From Hydrogenophaga pseudoflava (GTDB lineage: Bacteria > Pseudomonadota > Gammaproteobacteria > Burkholderiales > Burkholderiaceae_C): a DNA stretch of 64,000 bases. The notes below the pieces were generated by a model that saw only the letters and a program-made list of their open reading frames with translations, made no database searches and was not told the DNA's origin. Location: NCBI RefSeq assembly GCF_031020795.1, contig NZ_JAVHJP010000001.1, forward strand, positions 372,001 to 436,000. Reading direction: 5' to 3'. Position 1 is the stretch's first letter, and each line of letters opens with the position of its first letter. Below, one piece after another: positions 1 to 7,082 of this stretch. The translations under genes were made by a program, and so were the position numbers.

Positions 1-33
1 ACCCTGAACGCCTTCGACATGCAGATGGCCTAG
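1..33 (+). CDS. possible 3' end of an upstream gene
   Basis: Frame 1 is open from the window edge and ends in TAG at 31-33, giving ten residues (TLNAFDMQMA). This may be the tail of a gene that begins before the window, but ten codons are too few to identify it or to be sure it is coding. The NtrC-like and sigma-54 sites of the next gene follow within 110 bases, so a gene end here would be a sensible boundary. Confidence 0.2.
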   Translation, partial: TLNAFDMQMA

Positions 34-105
34 CGCACGGTCGCAGACCAGCCAGTGACCAAGAAGGGGCATGCCGCGGCGCACGCCCCGTTTGTCCGGG
101 CCCAT

Positions 106-122
106 CTCACCAGTCTGGTGCA
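106..122 (+). promoter_or_regulatory. NtrC-like dyad upstream of narK
   Basis: The sequence CTCACC-N5-GGTGCA matches the NtrC consensus TGCACC-N5-GGTGCA at 10 of 12 half-site positions. Its core, CACCAG-T-CTGGTG (108-120), is a perfect dyad. It lies about 20 bp upstream of the -24 element at 141 and is centred near -53 from the predicted start. That is closer than the usual enhancer distance for NtrC, so the assignment is an inference from sequence match and nitrogen-assimilation context. Confidence 0.35.
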
Positions 123-140
123 TCGGGTCGGCGCTGCGGC

Positions 141-156
141 GGGCACAGACCTTGCA
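141..156 (+). promoter_or_regulatory. sigma-54 (-24/-12) promoter of narK
   Basis: GGGCACAGACCTTGCA fits the sigma-54 consensus TGGCACG-N4-TTGCA. The GG (142-143) and GC (154-155) dinucleotides are exactly 12 bp apart. Transcription would start near 167, leaving a leader of about 140 nt before the transporter start at 307. The same arrangement occurs upstream of nirB at 8482, which makes a chance match unlikely. Sigma-54 control of nitrate assimilation through NtrC is established in other proteobacteria. Confidence 0.62.
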
Positions 157-167
157 AGAGCTCACGC

Positions 168-224
168 GAAGGCTGACGAAGGCCTTCCCCCTCTGTGCCT
201 GCCGCGTCAGCGGCTGCCCGGCAC
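168..224 (+). promoter_or_regulatory. leader hairpins of narK mRNA, candidate ANTAR target
   Basis: Two stem-loops lie at the very 5' end of the predicted transcript. The first pairs GAAGGC (168-173) with GCCTTC (182-187). Adding a closing U-G pair (174/181) leaves the six-base loop GACGAA. The second pairs GTGCC (195-199) with GGCAC (220-224), with an inner GCCGC/GCGGC stem (201-205/210-214). The nirB leader has a first hairpin with the same U-G closing pair and loop GACGAC. NasT-type ANTAR proteins bind paired hexaloop hairpins. My recollection is that the published consensus has A at loop position 1 and G at position 4, and these loops do not match that exactly. Confidence 0.4.
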
Positions 225-306
225 CATTGCGTCCGCATCCGCCAGCGCCGGCGACTTGCTGACGTGGTGATTCCTTCCCCCCCGACTGCCCCACCAGACC
301 ACCACC

Positions 307-1521
307 ATGGCCGGATTCCGCTCGTTCCTCCAAAGTGGCCACACGCCCACGCTGTTCGCCGCCTTCTTCTACCTGATGTTCTCCTTCGTCATCTGGGTGA
401 TGAACGGCGCCATGGCCCCCTTCATCAGCGAGGAGTTCAATCTCACCCCCGCGCAGAAGGGCCTGCTGCTGTCCATCCCCATCGTGGCCGGCGCCATCAT
501 GCGGTTCCCGCTCGGTCTGCTGGCGCAGTACGTGGGCCGCAAGACCGCGACGCTGGTCGAGCTGAGCCTGATCACGCTGACCATGGCCTTCGGCTACTTC
601 TTCGTGCACAGCTACGACGACCTGCTCAAGCTGGCCCTGCTGCTGGGCGTGGCCGGCGCCAGCTTCGGCGTGGCCATGTCGCTGGGCTCGGGCTGGTACC
701 CGCCCAAGTACAAGGGCCTGGCCATGGGCCTGGTGGGCGCAGGCAACGTGGGCACCGCCGTGGCCGCGTTGCTCGCACCGCCGCTGGCACAGAAGTTCGG
801 CTGGCAGACCGTCTATGGCTTCGCCGCCCTGGCCTCGCTGGTGCCCATGCTGGTGGTGGCCTTCATGGCCAAGGAACCGCCCGACCGCGACGAACACGCC
901 AACCTCAAAGACCACCTGGCCTGCCTGATGGAAAAGGACGGCTGGGTGTTCAGCCTGATCTACGTCGTCACCTTCGGCGGCTTCATCGGCATCACCACCT
1001 TCCTGCCCACCTACTACTACGACCAGTTCGGCGTGAGCAAGGTGCAGGCCGGCCAGCTCACCATGCTCGCCGCCTTCATGGGTGCCGCGGTGCGCGTGTT
1101 CGGCGGCTGGATCTCCGACCACTGGGGCGGCGTCAACACCCTGACCGTGGTGCTGGTGGTCGTCGCGGCGGCGCTGGTGGGCGTGGGCCTGTCCTCGCAG
1201 TCCATCGTGCTCACCACACTGCTGCTCATCGTCTGCTTCGCCGCGCTGGGCGCGGGCAACGGCGCACTGTTCCAGCTGGTGCCGCTGCGCTGGCCCACCT
1301 CCACTGCCGTGGCCGGCTCCATGATCGGCGAGATCGGCGCCCTCGGCGGCGGTCTGGTGCCCATGCTGATGGGCCAGTCCAAGCAGAACACCGACAGCTT
1401 CCTCACCGGCTTCGTCGTGCTGGCCGTGTTCTCGCTGCTGATGCTGGGCGTGATGCGCAAGATGCAGGTGCGCTGGACGCGGACCTGGGCGGAAAAAGGC
1501 GGGCGGGCGCGCAGCGCCTGA
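307..1521 (+). CDS. narK: NarK/NasA-type nitrate/nitrite transporter (MFS, NNP family)
   Basis: This is a 404-residue polytopic inner-membrane protein with about 12 hydrophobic segments. It carries the nitrate-nitrite-porter signature region around residues 115-155 (GASFGVAMSLGSGWYP, then GLVGAGNVGTAVAAL), whose glycine-rich GxGNxG motif lines the anion path in this family. It should import nitrate, and perhaps nitrite, for the reductases encoded at 8.7-15.2 kb. It is monocistronic, preceded by a sigma-54 promoter and structured leader, and faces a convergent LysR gene. The length fits single-domain NarK/NasA members. Upstream of the ATG there is no strong ribosome-binding site. The alternative symbol nasA would be equally defensible. 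Confidence 0.9.
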   Translation: MAGFRSFLQSGHTPTLFAAFFYLMFSFVIWVMNGAMAPFISEEFNLTPAQKGLLLSIPIVAGAIMRFPLGLLAQYVGRKTATLVELSLITLTMAFGYFFVHSYDDLLKLALLLGVAGASFGVAMSLGSGWYPPKYKGLAMGLVGAGNVGTAVAALLAPPLAQKFGWQTVYGFAALASLVPMLVVAFMAKEPPDRDEHANLKDHLACLMEKDGWVFSLIYVVTFGGFIGITTFLPTYYYDQFGVSKVQAGQLTMLAAFMGAAVRVFGGWISDHWGGVNTLTVVLVVVAAALVGVGLSSQSIVLTTLLLIVCFAALGAGNGALFQLVPLRWPTSTAVAGSMIGEIGALGGGLVPMLMGQSKQNTDSFLTGFVVLAVFSLLMLGVMRKMQVRWTRTWAEKGGRARSA

Positions 1522-1621
1522 TCGGCGCAGCGGAGGGGTGCGCCTGCACCTGTCCGGACTTTGTGCGAAGCAAAAAAAAGCGCGCGGGTGGCTGGAGAGG
1601 GATGCGGCGTCCCCGACCGTC

Positions 1622-2620
1622 TCAGCTGCCGCGCGTCGAAGCCCGGCCGACCCCCTTGCCGTACCAGTCCGGGCGTGCATTGGGGGTGCGCGGGCCGATG
1701 GCCGCCATGCATTCGGCCTCGATCCCCTGGAGCAGCCGTGCCAGAAAGGAGACGAAGCCCTGCACGTCAGGGTCTCTCCGCCCGTCGGGCCGCACGAGGG
1801 CGTGAAAGGGTGGTGAGTCCCCGCTGTCCCAGTCCGTCAGCACAGGTTCCAGCTGCCCGTCCCGGACGTGGTGCCACACGGAGAGATCGGCGAAGCGGCC
1901 CACCCCGTGGCCGAGCAGCACCGCCTGCAGCGCATCGTCCCGGCTGCCGCAGGTCAACCACCCGCGCACGGTCACTTCCTCGACCGTGTCGCCCCGGTGG
2001 TGGCGCCACAGATCGAGCACGGTGCCCTCGGGCGAACGGACCAGCACGCAGGCGTGCGAGTTCAGCCCGGCGGGTTGGCGGGGCGGGGGATGCTGGCGCC
2101 AGTAGGCGGGACTGGCACACACGATCAGGCGGCTCCGGGCCAGTGGCACCTGGATGAAGTCCAGCGCGCCCGGCCAGCCCAGCGCCACCAGCACGTCCAT
2201 GCCGCGGGCCTCGGCGTCCGTCACCGTGAGGTGGTTGACGGGTTTGAGTTCGATCTGGACATGGGCGAAGCGCTCGCGGAAGGCCGGCAGCGCCGGCACC
2301 AGCACGGCTCTCGACAGCAGGGGCGGCACACCGACCACCAGGGTGCGTTCCTCGACCCCTGCACGGTCCGACACCACGCGGTCGGCCCGGGCCAATTGCC
2401 CGAGCAGCGGCGCGCACATGTCCCGGTAGGCCTCGCCGCGGGCGGTGAGCCGCAGGCCGTGGGTGCTGCGGTCGATCAGCCGGGCCCCGAGTTCGCGCTC
2501 CAGCGCGCCGATCAGCTTGGTCACCGCCGGCACGCTCACGTCGAAGCGGCGCGCCGTCGCAGAGAAGCTGCCTTCCTCGGCAGCCACCACGAAGTAATGC
2601 AGGGCGCGCAGCTTGTCCAT
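1622..2620 (-). CDS. LysR-family transcriptional regulator
   Basis: A 332-residue regulator with an N-terminal winged helix-turn-helix (ALHYFVVAAEEGSFSATARR, residues about 5-24) and a C-terminal substrate-binding-like domain. I chose the ATG at 2620 because LysR proteins normally begin a few residues before this motif. An upstream in-frame ATG at 2659 would add 13 residues unlike the family. It is divergent from a small membrane-protein gene (2727), with a 106-bp intergenic region where the operators probably lie. Its effector is unknown. It could control the 2727-5312 genes. It ends 100 bp from the convergent narK stop, and an A8 tract (1570-1577) lies between them. Confidence 0.87.
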   Translation of the reverse strand: MDKLRALHYFVVAAEEGSFSATARRFDVSVPAVTKLIGALERELGARLIDRSTHGLRLTARGEAYRDMCAPLLGQLARADRVVSDRAGVEERTLVVGVPPLLSRAVLVPALPAFRERFAHVQIELKPVNHLTVTDAEARGMDVLVALGWPGALDFIQVPLARSRLIVCASPAYWRQHPPPRQPAGLNSHACVLVRSPEGTVLDLWRHHRGDTVEEVTVRGWLTCGSRDDALQAVLLGHGVGRFADLSVWHHVRDGQLEPVLTDWDSGDSPPFHALVRPDGRRDPDVQGFVSFLARLLQGIEAECMAAIGPRTPNARPDWYGKGVGRASTRGS

Positions 2621-2726
2621 GTGGAAGGCATTTTTACCGTAGGTTAAAGGCGGTGTCATCCGGGAAGGGCTTTCCCGGACCGGGCGGGTTTCCTAGAGTT
2701 CATCCATCGAAACGCCGGAGGACGCC

Positions 2727-3065
2727 ATGACCACCCTTGCCCCGAACCGACGTCCCTCGCCGCAGCGCCGACTGGAGCTGCTGGCGGCCGCGTTCGCCGT
2801 CTTCAACAGCCTGCGCATCGTGGCCTACCTGCCCACCCTGCTCGCGCTGCACGCGAGCGGCCACACCGAGCAGCATTCGCTGTTCACCTGGCTGGTCTTC
2901 CTGGGCGCCAACCTGACCATGGCCTTGTGGCTGCATGAGCAGAACGGCCGCCGGATGAACCGTGCCATCGCGGTCAACGCCTGCAACGCCCTCATGTGTG
3001 GCGCCATTGCCCTGTCCATCGGCTGGCTGCGCTGGATGCCGCCGGCCACCAACCTCCTGTACTGA
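2727..3065 (+). CDS. small integral membrane protein of unknown function
   Basis: A 112-residue protein with about three hydrophobic segments (near residues 17-42, 53-68 and 78-100) and an arginine-rich N-terminus. A clear GGAGG lies 7-8 bases before the ATG. It is divergent from the LysR gene and followed after 10 bp by the Bug-protein gene, so the three 2.7-5.3 kb genes may be co-transcribed. I do not recognise a family, and the pattern of short loops gives no catalytic motif. It could be a small transporter-like or membrane-anchoring protein. Confidence 0.7.
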   Translation: MTTLAPNRRPSPQRRLELLAAAFAVFNSLRIVAYLPTLLALHASGHTEQHSLFTWLVFLGANLTMALWLHEQNGRRMNRAIAVNACNALMCGAIALSIGWLRWMPPATNLLY

Positions 3066-3075
3066 AGGAAGCACC

Positions 3076-4050
3076 ATGTCCGCACTGCGCACCCTCCTGG
3101 TCATTGCCGCCGCGCTCGCGCCGCTCGGCCCCTCGCACGCCCAGGCCCCAGCCGCCGATCTGTCTGCGGCCCGGTCCGTCCGCATGGTCGTGCCCCTGCC
3201 AGCCGGCGGTCCCAGCGACTTCATCGCCCGCCTGGCGGCGCAACACCTCAGCGAGGCCCTCGGGCAACCGGTGGTGGTCGAGAACAAGCCCGGGGCCAAC
3301 GGCCTGATCGCCGCGCGCGAAGTCGCCGCGACCGGCGGCGACGGTCAGGTGGTGCTGTATGCGCCCGGCTCCATGATCGCCACGCCGCTGCTGGCCAGAG
3401 ACCCGGGCTTCGACTGGACGCGCGAGCTGGCACCGCTGGGCAAGATCGGTCGCGTGCCGTTCGGGCTGGCGGTGCATCCCGGCGTGCCAGCCACGTCGGT
3501 GGCCGAACTGGCCACGCTGGCGCGACAGCAGCCGGGCGCCCTCAACGTGGCCACCAGCACCCCGAGCGAGGTCATGGCGGCCGCGCAGTTCATGAAGGCC
3601 GCGAGGGCCACCCTGACGCGGGTGCCGTACAAGGGCGCGCAGCAGGCCATGCCCGACCTGCTGGCCGGCCGGGTGCAGCTGATGTTCGGTCCCCTGTCCG
3701 CGCTGCAGCCCCAGGTCCGGTCCGGCGCCTTGCGCCTGCTGGCGGTGCTCGGCAGCGAACGCAGTGCGGCATGGCCCGATGTGCCCACCCTGGGCGAGGC
3801 CGGATTTCCCGGCGTGGCCGTGCCCACGTGGCAGGCGTTGTACGTGCCGGTGCGGGTCGACGGCGCACGCCAGGCCCGGCTGGCGCAAGCGGTCCAGGCG
3901 GTGGCCGCGCGGCCGGACGTCCAGGCCGAACTGGGACGGCGGCTGCTGGCCGCGGAAGCGGCCTCCCCCCAGGAGCTGTCGGCCACGATCCGGCACGAGC
4001 TGGCCGACTGGGCGGCGCTGATCGACGAATACCGGCTCACCGCCGACTGA
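3076..4050 (+). CDS. Bug/TctC-family periplasmic solute-binding protein
   Basis: A 324-residue protein with a cleavable signal peptide (hydrophobic residues 5-20, then SHAQA) and the Bug-family start of the mature protein, RMVVPLPAGGPSDFIARLAA (residues about 35-54). The family's second signature, VVVENKPGANG (about 65-75), is also present. Bug proteins bind carboxylates for tripartite tricarboxylate transport or for sensing. No TctA/TctB membrane genes lie nearby, which is common for the large Bug families of Burkholderiales. I chose the ATG at 3076 because it precedes the signal peptide and has GGAAG just upstream. The in-frame start at 2962 would add 38 residues overlapping the previous gene. 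Confidence 0.9.
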   Translation: MSALRTLLVIAAALAPLGPSHAQAPAADLSAARSVRMVVPLPAGGPSDFIARLAAQHLSEALGQPVVVENKPGANGLIAAREVAATGGDGQVVLYAPGSMIATPLLARDPGFDWTRELAPLGKIGRVPFGLAVHPGVPATSVAELATLARQQPGALNVATSTPSEVMAAAQFMKAARATLTRVPYKGAQQAMPDLLAGRVQLMFGPLSALQPQVRSGALRLLAVLGSERSAAWPDVPTLGEAGFPGVAVPTWQALYVPVRVDGARQARLAQAVQAVAARPDVQAELGRRLLAAEAASPQELSATIRHELADWAALIDEYRLTAD

Positions 4051-4085
4051 CCCCTCGCCGCCCGACGCCCGCACCGCCCACCACC

Positions 4086-5312
4086 ATGCGGGTCCTGTTC
4101 TGCTCCACCGGCGGCCTCGGGCACCTCCAGCCGATGCGGCCCCTGGCGGTGGCGCTGCGTGCGCAGGGTCATGCGGTGGCCTGGGCCACCGCGCCGGATG
4201 CGCTCGGATGGCTGGCCGACCAGGGCATGGCGCTGTACCCGGCCGGTCCCGCCTTCGGTCCGGGCCGGCTCGCCTTCCGGCAGCGGCACGCGACGGCCCT
4301 GCAGGTCACTGGAGAGGCGCTCTCGGCCCAGGTGTTCCCGCGCCTGTTCGGCGCGACGCTGGCGCCCGCCATGGTCGAAGGGCTCTGCGCTGCGGTCGAT
4401 CACTGGCGGCCCGACCTGGTGGTGCACGAACCGGCGGCTCTGGCCGCCCCCCTGGTGTGCGCACAGCGCGGCCTGCCCTGCGTGACACACGAGTACGGTC
4501 TGCCGGTGCCTGCGGCCTATCTCGAAGACGCCATGCGCTGGTTCGGCTCCTGGTGGCAACGAGCGGAGCTGGTGGTGCCGGCGCACGGCGGACTCTACCG
4601 GGACCTGGCCATTGGCGTCGCACCACCGGCGCTGGCGCCGATGCCGGTCTCCCTGGCGGTTCCCCACCTGCGGCTCAATCCCTGCGCGCCCGGCACCCGG
4701 CCTCAGCGCCGGGCCGCCCGACGCGCCCGCGTCTACCTGACGTTCGGCACCGTCTTCAACCACCACCCGGCGCTTCTCGTGGCGGCGAACGTTGCGGCCG
4801 AGCTCGGGGCGGAGGTGGTGGTCTCCGTCGGTCTGGACCGAAGCCCGGGGGACATGCCTGTGCATCCCCGCGTGCAGGCAAAGACCTTCGTCGATCAGGC
4901 GTCCCTGCTCCCGACCTGCGACCTGGTGGTGTCCCACGGCGGTGCGGGCACCGTCCTGGCGGCGGTGGCGCACGGCCTGCCGCAGCTGGTCCTGCCCCAG
5001 GGCGCCGACCACTTCCGCAACGCCCGCGCGCTGGCACAGGCCGGCGCGGCACTCGTGCTCGCCCCTGCGGAGCAGACCAGACCCCGCCTTCGGGAGGCCG
5101 TGGGGCACCTGCTGACAAGCGCGGTCCAGGCCGACGCCGCGCAGCGCCTGGCCGAAGAGATGGGCCGCATGCCGTCCCCCGCCGCCGCGGCCATCGCACT
5201 TGAGCGTTGGTGGGTCGCGCGTTCGCCGTCTGGTAAGCCCGGGCACCCCGGCGGGGTCAGCGCGGCAAAAACGCCAGCCAGTACACCAGCAGCAGGTTCA
5301 TCAGCACGCTGA
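4086..5312 (+). CDS. GT1-family glycosyltransferase (UGT/MGT-like)
   Basis: A 408-residue cytosolic enzyme beginning with the acceptor-domain motif MRVLFCSTGGLGHLQPMRPL. It ends with the nucleotide-sugar signature VVSHGGAGTVLAAVAHGLPQ (residues about 280-299) and LPQGADHFRNA. This places it with GT-B enzymes that glycosylate macrolides, sterols or other small lipophilic acceptors. Donor and acceptor are unknown. It follows the Bug gene by 35 bp, so co-transcription is likely. I chose the ATG at 4086 because the family begins at this beta strand. Its last 56 bases overlap the convergent kinase gene. Confidence 0.85.
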   Translation: MRVLFCSTGGLGHLQPMRPLAVALRAQGHAVAWATAPDALGWLADQGMALYPAGPAFGPGRLAFRQRHATALQVTGEALSAQVFPRLFGATLAPAMVEGLCAAVDHWRPDLVVHEPAALAAPLVCAQRGLPCVTHEYGLPVPAAYLEDAMRWFGSWWQRAELVVPAHGGLYRDLAIGVAPPALAPMPVSLAVPHLRLNPCAPGTRPQRRAARRARVYLTFGTVFNHHPALLVAANVAAELGAEVVVSVGLDRSPGDMPVHPRVQAKTFVDQASLLPTCDLVVSHGGAGTVLAAVAHGLPQLVLPQGADHFRNARALAQAGAALVLAPAEQTRPRLREAVGHLLTSAVQADAAQRLAEEMGRMPSPAAAAIALERWWVARSPSGKPGHPGGVSAAKTPASTPAAGSSAR

Positions 5313-7029
5313 ACCCCAGCAGCAGTTTCCACAACATGGTCGGGTCGCGCCGGATCAGCGGGGTGGCGGGCGGCGCGGTGAGCGGGCGCGAGGCGCCGCG
5401 CTCCAGCGCGAGCAGCAGTTCTTCGGCGGTTTCGAAACGCAGCTTCTGGTCGCGGCTGACGGCCTTGAGCACGATGTGGTCGAGCCAGATCGGCACCTCG
5501 GGGTGGTGGCGGCTGGGCGCCACCGGGTCGCGGTAGTAGCGGCCGGCCTGGTAGGGCAGCACCTCGCCGTAGGGCAGCTTGCCGGTGAGCAACTGGTAGA
5601 GCGTGACGCCGAGCGCGAACAGGTCGCTGCGCGCGTCGGCGGCTTGCGGCTCGGCGTCGGTGTCCACGCCGCCGCCGCGCAGGCGGAAGCCCCACTGCTC
5701 GGGGTTGATGAAGCTGGGGGTGCCGGCGTGCAGCGCGCGAGCCGACGCAGGTTCGCGGCCGCTGAGCGCCACGCCCAGGTCCAGCAGGCGCAGCACGCCG
5801 TCTTCGCCCTGGTGCAGGTTGGCGGGTTTCACGTCGCGGTGGATCACGCCCTGGCGGTGCAGATGGCCCAGGGCCTTGGCGGCCTGCGTGGCCATGGCAA
5901 TGGACTGCGCCACGCCGGGGCGGTGCTGGCGGTCGAGCATGTGCTGCAGCGACTCGCCGGCGTGCCAGTCGTAGAGCAGGTAGAAGGCGCTGGCGCCCTG
6001 CCCGGGCGGCAGGCCAGGCGGCGCGTCGTGCACGGCCACCAGGTGTTCGGCCGCGCGGCTGGTGGCCATGCGGCGCGCCAGCCAGGCCTCGTGCGCCAGC
6101 ATGGCGCGCTCCTCGGCGTCGTGCGCGCGCTGCGGGTGCAGGGTCTTGAGCGCGTAGAGCTTCTGCGTGGCCGGGTCGCGCGCCTGGTACACGAGGTTGA
6201 TGCCGGTGTCGGCCACCACGGCCGTGATGTGCAGGCCGTCGATCTGGTCGCCCAGCTTGAACTTCGGCGGGACAGGCCGTTGGGCGGCCAGGCGGTTCTG
6301 GTCCTGCAGCGTGGCGCTGTCGAGCCCGCGCACGCGCACGGCCAGCGCGGTGACGTTGTCCTGGCTGCCACGCTGCAGGGCAGCGGCCACCAGGGCCTCG
6401 CACAGGGTCTGGGCGTCGGGCGCGTCGGCTTGTTCGTCCACCAGGGCCCTCAGGCGTGGCTCGGGCAGCACGTTGTGCACCCCGTCGCTCATGAGCACGA
6501 ACAGGTCGCCCACCAGCAGATCCCCCTGCGTGTAATCCACCACCACGCGGTCTTCCACACCGATGCAGCGCAGCAGCTGGTGGCTCAGGTCGGGGTGGTC
6601 GGCCACGTGGTCGTGCGTGAGCTGGATGAGCTGGCCGCCGCGCAACAGGCAGGCGCGCGTGTCGCCCACATGGGCGAGCGTGTAACTGTGGCCGCGCAGC
6701 ACCATCGCCGTCAGCGTGGTCAGGCCCATGGCCGGGTGGCGGCGCCGGTTGACACCCGCCAGCCAGGTGTTCTGCGCGCCGATGATGCGGTCCAGCGCCA
6801 CCGTGGTGTCCCAGGTCTCGGGCGTGCCGTAGTAGTCGCGCACCAGGCTGGTGACCGTGGTCTGCGCCGCCTCCCGGCCCAGCCCGCCCGCGCTCACGCC
6901 GTCGGCGATGGCGACGATGGAGCCCATCGCCGCGTGTTCGGGCGAGGGCAGCATGGCGGCGCAGAAATCTTCGTTGGGTTCCTTGCGCCCCGCCTGGCTG
7001 GCGTAGCCGATGTCGATGTCAAAAGCCAT
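5257..7029 (-). CDS. fused PP2C phosphatase / Ser-Thr protein kinase with C-terminal membrane anchor
   Basis: A 590-residue bifunctional signalling protein. Residues 1-235 are a PP2C-type phosphatase with metal-binding motifs IADGVS (41-46), SDGV (181-184) and QDN (223-225). Residues about 265-545 are a Hanks-type kinase with invariant lysine K295 (ALKTL), catalytic loop HRDVKPAN (397-404) and DLG (417-419) in place of the usual DFG. A single transmembrane helix (about 566-588) anchors it by its C-terminus, leaving both enzymes in the cytoplasm. It lies 53 bp downstream of the NasT-like gene on the same strand. A similar kinase gene sits among nitrate-assimilation genes of Pseudomonas aeruginosa (PA1779-PA1785 region, from memory), so a role in nitrate control is likely, but its substrate is unknown. 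Confidence 0.88.
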   Translation of the reverse strand: MAFDIDIGYASQAGRKEPNEDFCAAMLPSPEHAAMGSIVAIADGVSAGGLGREAAQTTVTSLVRDYYGTPETWDTTVALDRIIGAQNTWLAGVNRRRHPAMGLTTLTAMVLRGHSYTLAHVGDTRACLLRGGQLIQLTHDHVADHPDLSHQLLRCIGVEDRVVVDYTQGDLLVGDLFVLMSDGVHNVLPEPRLRALVDEQADAPDAQTLCEALVAAALQRGSQDNVTALAVRVRGLDSATLQDQNRLAAQRPVPPKFKLGDQIDGLHITAVVADTGINLVYQARDPATQKLYALKTLHPQRAHDAEERAMLAHEAWLARRMATSRAAEHLVAVHDAPPGLPPGQGASAFYLLYDWHAGESLQHMLDRQHRPGVAQSIAMATQAAKALGHLHRQGVIHRDVKPANLHQGEDGVLRLLDLGVALSGREPASARALHAGTPSFINPEQWGFRLRGGGVDTDAEPQAADARSDLFALGVTLYQLLTGKLPYGEVLPYQAGRYYRDPVAPSRHHPEVPIWLDHIVLKAVSRDQKLRFETAEELLLALERGASRPLTAPPATPLIRRDPTMLWKLLLGFSVLMNLLLVYWLAFLPR

Positions 7030-7082
7030 GCACCACCTCTAGCAAGAACAGCGCCCGAAGTTGGTGCATCAGCGGCATCGGC

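Noticed and set aside
1556..1621. A8 tract between narK and the LysR gene as a terminator
   Set aside because: No convincing hairpin lies beside the tract on either strand.
195..1805. 536-codon plus frame overlapping narK
   Set aside because: Out of frame with the transporter, arginine/proline/histidine-rich, no motif.
3345..5246. 633-codon minus frame over the Bug and glycosyltransferase genes
   Set aside because: Antisense shadow; both genes underneath have clear families and starts.
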